NCBI GenBank assembly: GCA_959347315.1 | Contig: OY365806.1 | Span: 26,001,516 to 26,065,515 of the forward strand | DNA: 64,000 nucleotides | Direction of reading: 5' to 3' | DNA from: Bimastos eiseni | Lineage: Eukaryota > Annelida > Clitellata > Crassiclitellata > Lumbricidae | Shown here: in pieces, positions 11,628-39,180 of the stretch | How the letters are laid out: each line of letters begins with the position of its first letter | Position numbering within the stretch: the stretch's first letter is position 1 | Translations under genes and position numbers: made by a program | The notes under the pieces: generated by a model | What the model saw: only the letters and a program-made list of their open reading frames with translations | Databases searched by the model: none | Told to the model about the DNA's origin: nothing

Positions 11628-12280
11628 CAGGGCCGTACTGAGCTGTAATTGCGCCCTATGCCTGGCAGTAATCTGGCGCTTCCACATTTTGCCTATCTAA
11701 ATTTTGAACATGATATAAAATCCATTAATAGACAGATAGTGTTTCGAAGAACTTATTTTAGATGAATAATAATAAATTTTTGTAAAGAAACTAAATATAA
11801 TGATCTATAGATATATAAATGATCTTGAAGTCGGTTAATTATAACCAAACTCAATGTTGGCCTAATTTTTTTGAAAAAAGCAAACAATTAAGATCGGCTG
11901 ATGACGTAAATTTTTAAAACATGGATGTCACATTAAACCAAAGTTACCAAGCAACAACATATAGATAAATGATGTCAAGGCATCTAAGCCAACAGGCCGG
12001 AAGCCCATCATATATATATATGGCTCTGCAGTAGTCTAGTATAAAGTTCCATTATAACATTCACTTAGGCCTACAGGACTGTAATATCTGCCAAAATACT
12101 TTCTTAGTTGCATGTTTCAATTGTAATCTTAGTTTTTATTTCTTTGCAAATATAATACCATATTTCAAGAAAGAATGAATTTATGCAATAATTAAAGTTA
12201 TGTGATCCTGAATTTTGCGCCCCTTCTATATTTGCGCCCTGTGCCACGGCACTGCTGGCACCGCCCTCGATACGGCCCTG
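11628..12280. mobile_element. hAT-like MITE (653 bp), CAGGGCCGTA...TACGGCCCTG
   Basis: Perfect 10 bp terminal inverted repeats, CAGGGCCGTA and TACGGCCCTG, are flanked by TAAAGTGC (11620-11627) and TAAAGTAC (12281-12288), a 7/8 match typical of an aged hAT 8 bp target duplication. The interior is AT-rich and non-coding. A different family from the CAGCGTTTCCC elements. Confidence 0.78.
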
Positions 12281-13439
12281 TAAAGTACCAACAGAACCCA
12301 TTCAGCTAAACCTATAAGGCAGTTATGGGTATATTAGCAACTTACATTTTCTGTAACATTGAGATATGATGCTGGGTGGCCATTGGCCAATGCCAGTCGT
12401 CTTCCTCGCTGCCTTTCAACCAACTGACAGTGTACGATTAATGCAAATGTCCACACACACGCACGCTCCCACGCACGCACACACAATGTACTATAATTGT
12501 AACTTTACACAACACTATATTCTAGGCATTCAACAGAGTTGTAGGTAGATATGTTTTCGGGAAAAACGTCAAAATTAAATTATGCAAGCATTGTATGCAA
12601 ATATACACACATAAAAACATGAACACTGAACTCAGAAATTTGCAGCTTCATAAATACCTATCACAACTATTGTTGGATCCAAAAGTTCACAAAGGAGAAA
12701 AAACAAACATTCTATTTATCCTCTCTTATTTCTATTTCCAAAAACAGACATGCTTCTCAGTTTTCCAGTAGTTTATGAAGACCTATTCATATGGAAGCTT
12801 TAGTGATATAGGCCTCCCGATACTTCTCCTTATAATGGTCTTTTACAATACCGCTTGCAAATTTGACACATCTCAATTGCACATTTAAAATAGACAATAT
12901 AGTTTCCACGGGTAGATTACAATCGAAATTATTTTTGTAGCTAACCATGGCTTATCCAGCTATGATAGAGTATGTTTAGAAAGCATGCCATGAATCTGCT
13001 CTTCACCCAGTTTTCATGAATATTTATGAGGTAAGACAGTAAATATTGGTGATTTGTACAGTCACAACAAGACACTGAATATATTCACTGCAAGACATGA
13101 TAATGTTTCGTTACTAACAGCTCTTTCACTATCAGTCCCTGCAAAGAGTTAGAAGATATTTTGGCTGAAGCACACATGTAATGAAACACAAGAAAGTAGA
13201 TCTCGTTAGTGCATTCTTGGTACAACATATTGTCACCGCTCAAGCAACATTTTAGATGCACCTATAATCACACTTGTCTAGATCTCGTTAGTGCAATTTT
13301 ATATTCTTAAAGTGCTGAACAATTAGTTAGACATACATAAATATTTACAAGCATTGCTCTGGATTTCAAAAACTGTAAATTCAGAGTTTAAAAGAAATGA
13401 AAGGATGCGGAACTTTCTAGAATGAAGACAAACATGGTA

Positions 13440-14010
13440 ATTACCATTATGCTACAGTCAAATACTAATGATATTCAGAAGGTAGAATATTCAATGAACT
13501 ATGAATGCTGATTAGCTAGTAATAGTTAAAACTCACAATACTTCAAGACTATGGACACTGATGAACATATGAGTATTTGTGAACCTACAGTTAGCAAAAA
13601 CATGAATGTTGGAAAGCCAAAAATCCTTGCACATTACAATACTACAGGATAAATGCATGCTCATAAACATCTCAATATTCATAAAGCTACAAATATGCAT
13701 AAAAGTTATGCGAATATTGGTAAGTCATGAACTAATTGCTATCAGAATATTCATAAAGCACTATGCTTTAATAACTTTAGATCAATGAATATTCAAAACC
13801 TCCAAACCACCAAATATGGTAGTTGTAAACAAAGTAAAAGTCTATGACCATTCACAGCAGTCCAAACCTAACCCTCATAAAGAAATGGACTAAAGCTATA
13901 AAGAAATGGAATCAAGCTATAAATATTCATATAGCAAAGTACTCAAAGTGATGTTGAAAGCCAAAATATTCAAAGAAAAAATGAATATTCATACATAATG
14001 GTGAATTTTC
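13440..14010. repeat. AATATTCAT-rich degenerate repeat block
   Basis: The word AATATTCA(T) and its palindromic form TGAATATTCA recur many times at irregular spacing of about 30-60 bp, often followed by AAAG or AAAC. It looks like a decayed minisatellite. Non-coding. Confidence 0.55.
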
Positions 14011-15999
14011 ATAAACAAAAACACACAGTACTCGCACCTCAACAAAGATGACCAAAGCACATGCCAGTACCGAGATGGCACTATAAACGCTCATTTTTCT
14101 CGTCATAGGAGCTCAGACGAAAAGGAATGAAGCCTAAAACTCAACAGTCAGTTCAAGTACATCACAGAAAATTGTAATCTCCAAACATCTCAGGCGATGC
14201 TCGAAAACCAAGTGCAGGGCACCAGATTATTCACGAGCACGAAACATTCACCTTCTAGCTTAATGCAAAAGTACATCTAAGAGCAATCTTGTCAAAAGAC
14301 TTATATTTATAGTTATTCAAACTCAAGCGGGCGTGGGTGCTAGTTGCCAAAGAAATCTGTATATATGAAAAGTCTACAATATGCATAAAAAGGTCATTTT
14401 AAAACTGGGAAACTAAAAAATAGGTAATCAAAAATGTATTGAACAGTAAAAAGCAAAAAATCTGATGAATGAAATTAAGGTTTAACATTGTTGAAACAAG
14501 AAAATCCATTCAAACAACTCTGGCTCTCTTAAAAAGGGCATAAAGAAAATTCTAACTATTTTCATGACTATATGAGAGAAAAGCTACATCAAAATATTAA
14601 AACTGAAACTTAAAACAAAGACATAAAAACATTTTTATGCTAGTTACTCCAAACAGGGCAACACACAAGAATTAAAATAGGGTCTAGGCTGTTTTTTGCT
14701 CCATCCACTTGGTAAGCTTTTGGATCCATCACTGACCTACCAGACACAGCTGTTCACATTTTTTTAATACAAAATATATCATTATTACTGCTTTAAACAT
14801 AAATAAGTTACTAGTTAAGACACCAAAACCTCCTTCAAGACCTGTGGGTCTCTTCTGCCATGGCCGAACTAATAATTATAGCTTTGTGACTTCTATGGTG
14901 ACATTATGCACAAAACATCAACCAGTGGCAGCTTCAAGTGAAACCATCATCAAACTCAGAGTTACAACAAGTCAGAGAAACTAAACTGTGATAGCCTTAG
15001 AGTAAACGACTTGAAAGGACTCCATCACAGGTATTGGCAAAATAGAGGGACCAGGCACCCATTCAAAAATCTCAGAGCCAAAAATGGTTTTGGAACTCCT
15101 AACTTTAACCAAACACGTGTCATATCAAAATCAAGACCATGTACGCCAAAAAGCACCATTTAAGATTCAGTTCTGCAAAAACATTTTGGAGGAAGCGGCT
15201 CACCGAGTCAGTCCCCAGAACCTTTCTTCCCCATTTTGCTCAGTGTCTCTGGCACCCTGGTCCGCAATAATAAACAAATAATTATATAATGCAATTCTAA
15301 TATAACAAGGATATTACCGCAAATCCAAAATTTAACTGCATGATCGCATTGTAAATAATCACTTATTAATATGAGATTTTATTTGGCATCCAGTGGAGGA
15401 GGTGTCCTAAGGAGACTACAATGTAATACATGCATATTCAAGCAGAACTTCAATTGAAAGGAATCAACTTCTTGCACCAACTTCTTCTAATTACAAATAC
15501 ATACATGCACATACCACTTTATAAATCCATGTATACATAATTACATATATAAACATACTTTCAAATATACACATATACACCAAAGCACATATACCAGTAT
15601 ATAAAGTCACATACAAATATATATATATATATGCACAATGTTGCACATATGTTAACATATATGCACATATATCTTATAAATGTGTCGAGATGGTTTATAT
15701 TAAAAGAGGTTTATAAATATTAAAAATCGTGCTATCTCCTTGATATTTTCATCAGAGTAGATTGCTCCACTAAAGAAGTTTGTTCACTAATAAGGAGAAG
15801 AAGCCAGTGAAGCGTTTCAAATATTCTATGCACTTGATTCACCTTTCTGATTCAAATTGGGTGATCCAGCAAAACAACACACTTATTATAACAGCAAATT
15901 TGGAGAGGGTTATAAACACTGTTCTAGGTGCCGTTTCCACCTTTGGAATCAAAGCAGGTCGTGCAAACGGTTTGTGATATCTAAATGCAGACAATTTCA

Positions 16000-16299
16000 A
16001 TGAGTTGAACACTCAATGTGCTGAGTTTTCCATTTCCAAATTTCGAATTTCACACACACTCAATGTGCTGGATGTGTGTCCAACTTTCTAATTACTATTG
16101 CCCTGGCCTTCACCGTTGAATAGCTTCAGCGGGTCATATACCAAAGGTGTTCAGTCCACCATTTCCAAATATCCATCAGGTCATATACACAAAGCTCTGG
16201 GTCATCTTAACAATATTTCCAGCAAGTTGCACACTCAAAGCGCTCAACCCATCATTATAAAATTTCTAGCCAGCTGCACATCCAGGGCGTCAAGTCCAA
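16000..16299. repeat. Degenerate ~50 bp minisatellite next to the kinase stop codon
   Basis: Imperfect units recur from about 16003 to 16299, with cores such as CACTCAATGTGCTG, CACTCAAAGCGCTC and CATCCAGGGCGTCAAG, spaced about 45-80 bp. In the orientation of the kinase gene this is the start of the 3' UTR. No polyadenylation signal sits inside; the first clear minus-strand AATAAA I noticed is near 15380. Confidence 0.5.
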
Positions 16300-32511
<16,212 letters not shown>

Positions 32512-35147
32512 TGTCTTGGAGAGGAATCGAAGAAATGAAAAGCTAAGACTTCCTGTATATCACATACATCGGAAGAGACTGGCGCCCGTGAGCAATGACT
32601 GCTACAGCATTGATGATGGATGCTGAGCCCTGAAGAAAATGGACAGAATGCTCATTTTCATCCCTCAAGCATATTTTATGTATTGGTATAGCTGCAGTGC
32701 ATATAGACTGATAGTTATAGTACTACTCTAGTAGGCCTATCTCATTTATCTATCCTGCATCATAGTTATAAAGAGTAAGCATGCCGTTTAGTTATAAATA
32801 ATGACTACAGTAACAGCATATTCATTCGTTCATTTAATATTTCTACAGCACCCCTATAGAAGTCTACACAAAAGCACATTCAGCCCAACCACGGCGATAC
32901 ATGTCAGTCTTAAGCAATTGGCAGTTTTAATGTACCTTTGTAAAAAAAGGCACATTACTCCTTGGCAACAGTTGCATTTCTAAAGGGAGAGTGTTTCAGG
33001 TGGAAGGGCCAACAACTGAGGAGGCAAATAACAGCATTTCCAGACAGGACTTGAACAAAGTGAATCAGTTCTTCCAACATGAATGAAACAGAAAAAGACT
33101 TAATGAAAGCCGTACAATATTGACAAGTTAAACAACAATCACATTCACTGTAGCCTTATCTGTGGCTCAATGGCGTTCTCACGTCACATTTACACATTCT
33201 CGCTCATTCAATCACTGTCACTGGGTAGCATTATGGATGCCATAATATTTGATCTTGGCATGCCAATATCATTACCACTTGAGACTGAGTTATGCATATC
33301 ATAATCAGAACTCCCATTGGCATGTTCATCACGCGACATGAGGTGACAGTGTGAAAACATGATTGGTCCGAAAAACATACACAGGCCAATTATATTCCCC
33401 AAAATTGGAGTGACCACGTCCACAGTCATCAGGTCATGGAATGCATGCTGTGGCATTCATAGCCACAGCCATAAGTAAGTAACTCAAAGCAATGTAAATA
33501 CAGTAAATTAGGTAAATAAAATGGTCTGAATTGACTGGCAGGTAGGCAACCCCCATAGGCTATCGATTTATCCATTCACAATGTTTTCAAGGTCACTGTG
33601 AAGAGTCCTCAATCACCTCTTATAAGACAAGCAACGAAAATATTGGATCACAGACACAGCATACTATAAAATTAATTCATATATACACACATGTGGTACA
33701 GCACATTGGCAGACCACTAGAGCTGTACCGATATAAGTTGTTGTCGATTACGCCAAACGCCGCTACCGACCATGACGCTGATTGTCATGAAATTTATATT
33801 TTCAAAATGTTCATTTCCAAAACATAGACCTGTAAGTTATACATAGACTGCAGTAGTCTCAAAAACAAGCAAGGAAATAATTAGAAACATACTACAATGT
33901 CGTAAAGTTGCATGGACATGGAGACAAGATGAGGTCTATTCTGAATCAAAATTCAACTCTCACTTGAAGCAATAGATTACCAATTAGTGAATCGGAGTGC
34001 AGGTCTTCAGATAGACAATTACAAGCTATAACTCAGATAACTCAATAATTGAATATCTGGTTGAGACCACAAGCTGCCAGTTACAGTAAAAAATTGCTAA
34101 AAGTCCATGTTTAACAGATTAAACTGTTTTAGAAGGTATCAAAGAAATGTTGAGTGGCATACTGCGTTAATGTAAATGCCACTATTTCTGATTAACTTTC
34201 TATTACATACGGGATGCAGCTGCGGGTTTACGTAGCCTACCTGTTTCCACAAGTCTTAACCCTGCGCTACACCAACACTTGGACCCGTGAGCAGACAGAT
34301 GCTAGTGTCATTCTTTCACTCTCTACTTTTATATGACATAACCTGTCGAATCCGCAGTTTCATTTCGAACGGATGATAAAAACTATGCTGATCGAAAAGC
34401 ACTTGTTATAAAACAAATTCACCAAACACTGCACAGCGACTATGGACGACCTGCCATTACTTTCAAACCACATATAAAAATCAGTCGAGAAACTGGTGGA
34501 AATGGAAATCTTGCTTAGAAAATTATCCATTAAGATTCTTTCTTACCCGAATAGCATCAAAAGCTGAGTTAAAGATGCGTTTAAACTTAATTCGTTTCTG
34601 AACATTCAGTATTATTAAAGGCAAAACAAAACATGGCCGATGCGCATGCGTATTCGAATCCGTAGGTAAGTCAACAAATAGAGCTCAATAATTTTAAGCG
34701 TAAAAGTTGACACCATCCATTTGACGGCGATCTGTGCTAATGGCAAGTATCCCCTCGGTTATATGTCATGTCCAACGTTGCCCTTACCGTGCGCTTATTC
34801 TTGGAGAGGTTATATGACATCGACGTGTCACGTATATTGGGAAAATATTGTATAGTAAATCATCGTTCGAAAATGTCATTTTCTGACCATTGTGTTACTT
34901 ACCCAACAAAGGGTTGACTGAGCCTTCATTCGTCAGGTGGCGCTTGAAAATTAGATGTAGGACGATCCCTTGCTTGGGTGCCATAAAAGCCCATAATAAT
35001 AATTATAGCTAAATTCGATTCCTGTAGGCCATTGTATCTAGATCTCAACGAGACCCACCAGTCCAAAATCTGGGAGCATGTATGTAGGCCCCTATTAGGC
35101 AATTTACATGGCGCCTTACAAGAACCTCTCGAAGGCGTTAAACGTAG
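32512..35147. other. Upstream region of the kinase gene, no gene confirmed
   Basis: A minus-strand frame at 33208-33456 has a hydrophobic stretch (VVTPILGNIIGLCMFFGPIM) and a polar tail, but I recognise no family and see no good splice context; it may be chance. Repeat-like sequence lies near 32820-33000. Otherwise no feature stands out except the NRF1-like site at 34641. Confidence 0.4.
34641..34652. promoter_or_regulatory. NRF1-like palindrome TGCGCATGCGTA
   Basis: Matches the NRF1 consensus (TGCGCATGCGCA) except at the penultimate base. It lies beside an ACATGGCCGATG (YY1-like) word, about 2.1 kb upstream of the TAOK ATG. It could mark a CpG-type housekeeping promoter for TAOK or for a gene on the other strand. 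Confidence 0.35.
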
Positions 35148-36050
35148 CTACCCAATAGATTTAGACAGATGCGATTTGAGTAGTTTAGAAAAGTTGACTG
35201 GAAGCAGTGCAATGTTGTGAAGTTGTAACGGAAGAGCGTTCCAGTATGATGGTCCAATGCATGAAAAGGCACGGTTTGTCCGGATCGATGTACGGGAGCG
35301 CGGGACCATCAATTGAGTCCCCACGAGCCGCAGCACGCAAGGATAGACGACCTGGCTGGCTGGAGACAGGAAGACAGAGCTCTCTGATGTATTCTGGAGC
35401 GGTGCCGACCACCGATGTCCGTCCCATGAGGATGATCTTGAATGTGATCCTATCCTCAATCGGGAGCAAGTGCAATGTGTCACGCATATAGCTTGAAATA
35501 TGCGAGTATTTTGGCAGCTTGGCAACGACTCGAGTGGCGCAGTTGAGAACGGATTGAAACTGTCTTATCCGGAACTTTGGCAGACCCGCATGGACACCAT
35601 TGCAGTAGTCCAGGCGAGTCAGCGCGAAGGAGTGGACAATTAAGAGTTATAGCGGCGTCAATTGACAGATTTCGCCGAATGACTCTAATCTGGAGCAATT
35701 GATAAAAGCTAGACATGCACAGGGAACTGACATGTTCCTCCAAGGACAGGTCTTGATCCAGAAGAACTCCCAGGTCCCGGACGACGCGTTGAACCTTCCA
35801 ATGAGGAAATGCTGCTTTAATCGCCTTCTTGTCAACCCTCGAACGCGCTTGTCTCTTGCCCAGCCACGTAAATTCAGTTTTATCCGGGTTCAGTCTTAGC
35901 CGATTGGAGGACATCCATATCTGCACTTACTCCGCAATTGACAAGATTTTTGACACGCACTTCAGTGCCTCAGATGGGCGGCATGTCAAGTACAGTTGGG
36001 AGTCGTCGGCGTATTGATGAACCCGGGCTCCAAGAGCACATATTATCAGT
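35148..36050 (-). pseudogene. CR1/L2-type LINE, RT palm to ORF2 end (5'-truncated)
   Basis: Minus-strand frames read in order: HQYADDSQLYL with the YADD catalytic box at 36002-36013; RLRLNPDKTEFTWLGK; DLGVLLDQDLSLEEHVSSLC; MRDTLHLLPIEDRITFKI; APEYIRELCLPV; and FSCIGPSYWNALPLQLHN, a normal ORF2 ending. Several frameshifts separate these blocks, so it is dead. The N-terminal endonuclease and RT fingers are missing, the usual 5' truncation of LINE copies. Confidence 0.85.
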
Positions 36051-36989
36051 GGTTAAAGTGGTTTGGGTGAGCAGTGGGAACTCCAAAGTTCGAGTTGACT
36101 CGATAGAAGACAGGACCATCAATGTCTACAGTCTACCCTTAACCAGGCCTTATGCAAATTTAAGAATTGTATTCTTCGATGAACCCGCATTCCACTTATT
36201 AAAAATGCAAAAGAGAATACATTAAAAAATTCAGAAAGTAAAGATAATTTACATTGATTTTTTAACATGTATCATCTTTCTTTCCCTAAAAATAAATACG
36301 AATCTTGCTGATTTTTTGAATAAATAGATATACATGTATACGGCCTCATATCTATAATGTGTCGAGTTCAAACTCAAAGAGCAAGGGTTCGGATCACACA
36401 TACAATTATGTGGCGTTCTGCCGCCCGAGCGCCTGCCTAGCGCTAACGGACGGTGTCGACCCCAGCTTGCTGACACGCCTGGAGTCGCCCGAGTCACTAC
36501 CTTACCAAATCTCAATGCCAAACGGTTACTCTCTATATCTACCAGGATGTTCACTATCACCAGGCAAGATTAGGAACGGGTCTCTTCTCCAAGAAAGGAA
36601 ATACGGCTCGAATTAGTAACGAGGTCTGACTCTGCCTATTCCGCGGTCGCCGGATGGGCAACGTTCTGAGGATGGCCGTACTCAAAACAGGGTTCATAAT
36701 CATACCGGCAGGAGTCTTCCTCGCCTTGCATACCTTCCAAGCTACTAGCCTCGTCTTCCTCTACCTGATGTCGTACCGTTCAGCATCTTGTGACTCTGAA
36801 ACTATCGCCATTTAGGGACACCAAACGTTCTCTTAAGTTACGAGGTTCAGACATATTTGAAACAAGTCCATAAGCCATTTCGGCCTATACAATTATCGGT
36901 AGCTAAATCCAACGTCTTATACTCTTAGACATTACTATCCCAAACTCTCTAACCTCTGCCGTCCTAGACACCACAAGTCGCACAGCTCT
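36051..36989. other. No feature recognised
   Basis: Sequence between the LINE and the hairpin array. GC content rises from about 36.4 kb. No gene, repeat family or RNA could be assigned. Confidence 0.4.
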
Positions 36990-39180
36990 TAGTCATGTAA
37001 TCTCCAACACGTATCTATCACGCCTTCTGCTCAACACGTATATTTTGTCATGCACATTTGACTGACTAAGTTCCCGTCCTCTGTGTTAGCAGTTACCCAC
37101 CAACACTGATATATTCTGCTTCGATAAAAATGACACTGGCATGGTATTCACGGACACTGATAGTGAAGGTCTTCTGTCTATAACCTTCGCTATCTGCACA
37201 CAGATCTTCGATCCGACCTACGCACGAGGGGGCCCGACCTCGCACTTTAGTCAGCTCTCAGAACTGTGTGTGACGACAAACAACCATGTATTCACCTGGG
37301 TACCCGATTACCCAAACGTACTCGTATCGATCACTTCGATCAGACACGCAAATAGATACTCTTCGGGAAAACGGGAGGAGTATCTATGACCAACGTAGGT
37401 AGCCAACAGTAATATTTAAACGCATCGATCAATTCTTGGTCTGCTTACTATCTTTACCCTGGGTTTCCGACTGCCCAGACTTTCACGTCGGCCTCTTGGC
37501 CCATTTCCGTGTGTGGCATACCGGCCTCACACGCATAAGTTATCAGGCACACGATTGACCGTCCTCTGCGTTGGCAATTGTCCGCCAACGCCGTAATATA
37601 TTCTGATACTCGGGAAACCGGGAGGAGTAACTATGACCAACGTAGGTAACAAACAAGAGTATCTATCGAACGACTATAAAGCCATCAAGAAGAGTTACTT
37701 GACTAGTAACCTGAAGGTATCAATCGGCACCAGTGTTTTCTCTTGTTTGTCACGTGCTCTTCTAACGTGTTCACCCTCCACGTGTAATTCCAGCGGGTCC
37801 TTCGGGAATTTCCCCGATATTTCTATCGAACGTATTCAATGGGGAACTTTCCCCGTATGTGCCAACGCTCCGCCGGCAGCTCTCTCGGTTTGTACGGCTG
37901 CTACTGCGGTAATCTACTCGGCTTGTATCTTTTGCGGCCACCCGAATTTTCACGTCTCCGACAACCTGCTGGTATTCGTGAGGAGTAACTATGACCGAAC
38001 TAGGTAGCCAACAAGTATATTCCTCGGCCGGCTTGCATCTGTCATATACTTTAATATCCGATCACCCAGACTCTCACATGTCTTTAACTCTCATCGACTG
38101 CATTTATTCATCCCATCGTAGGAACATATTTGTATTCGTCACCTAGAGATCTGACCAACGGTAATGCACCAACTCTCGTTTCTCAGACTCGATTCTCTCA
38201 CAGGCAACTGAGGTAAGTGTCACCACGTTACCTCTATGTTTCACACAGACCTGTATTATTATAATCACTTTCTCTGAAGCAATTGTACTCTGTCTCTTAT
38301 ACACTGGAACGAACCACTGGCAGATCTTTCGAGGAAGTCCTCGAAAAGAGATTATGTAGTTAGATCTACAAGAAGAAATTAGTAGATGCCTCGCGGGGAA
38401 ACCGCGAGCCAAGATATTGCAACTAGACACACAAGTGAATAGATTTCTGGAAAACCGAGAGGAGTAACTGTGACCAACATAGGTAGCCAGTAAGAATATT
38501 TACCGAAAGACCGTAAGACAATCAAGAAGACATACTGCGGGGACACCGCAAGTACAGATATTACGTTTAGTAACTCAGGTAAAGATACGCGGGGAAACCG
38601 CGACCTAAGACATTGCGATCAGACACGCAATTCAACAGATTGCTGGTAAACGAGAGGAGTAAGTATGACCACCGTTAGGTAGCCAAGCATAGATATTTAC
38701 GGGAAACCGTAAATAGAAAGAATATGCGGAGACGCCCACAATTGATCAGGTTTTCGGCACCAAAGGGAACTTTCCCTGTATCTAACGCAACAATGGGGTC
38801 ACCCTCCCCGTATTTATCGAATGTATTCATGTTTTCCAGTATTTGTCAACGGCTTCTCCGGTAGCTCTCAGTCTGTTTCCAACGGCTTCACGGGGCCGCC
38901 CTCCCCGTCTTTTAACCAACGTGTACACTGGGGAATTCTTCCCGTAAATTGTCTCAACAGTCGCCATAAATCTGTCTCGATGTAGCGTTCGGTTGCTCGG
39001 GGCTTTACCCGATCTCTATTTCTCCGGCCACCGACGGGGTCACGTATCCGACAACCGGTTGGTATTCTCGAGGAGTAACTATGACCGATCTAGGTAGCCA
39101 ACCAGAATATTTCTCGGCCACCAGAACTCCCACGGTCTGCACGGTCGGGGATTTTTCCCAGTCTATCTCTCTGTCAGGTC
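36990..39180. repeat. Degenerate array with 28S R2-site-like segments and short hairpins
   Basis: Six copies of a ~45 bp block (37365-37409, 37611-37655, 37971-38015, 38448-38495, 38642-38688, 39061-39108) share the cores GGAGTAACTATGACC and TAGGTAGCCAA. These resemble the conserved 28S rRNA segment where R2 retrotransposons insert (GGGAGTAACTATGAC...AAGGTAGCCAAA). Longer units repeat too: around copies 3 and 6, CGGCCACC, CCGACAACC and TGGTATTC precede the core, and ATAT.TCTCGGCC follows it. Between copies lie many perfect short hairpins of two types, GGGGAA..TTCCCC and (stem)GG-GAAA-CC(stem). Spacing is irregular (194-477 bp), unlike a simple satellite. No long frame or RT domain is visible. 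It may be a decayed non-autonomous element family or an rDNA-derived array. Confidence 0.6.

Larger units (their letters stand above)
6374..16299. other. Large intergenic stretch rich in small repeats
   Basis: Between the zinc-finger gene and the kinase stop codon I recognise only repeats and relics, listed separately. A near-identical ~55 bp direct repeat at 10321-10375 and 11219-11273 (one difference seen) flanks the MITE at 10683-11012. A CCGGGACA word recurs three times near 7290-7370. No RNA gene, CRISPR-like array or coding frame with recognisable motifs was found. Short frames here are AT-rich and repetitive. Confidence 0.5.

Noticed and set aside
37633..38007. 124-codon frame inside the hairpin array, starting at a GGAG..ATG
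   Set aside because: The apparent ribosome-site-like start is the repeated 28S-like block, the frame is not kept in other copies, and the genome is eukaryotic.
36990..39180. CRISPR-like reading of the hairpin array
   Set aside because: Repeats are long, diverged and irregularly spaced; the setting is eukaryotic.
36990..39180. Intact 28S rRNA gene fragment
   Set aside because: Only two short cores match; the flanks and the bases between the cores do not follow 28S.
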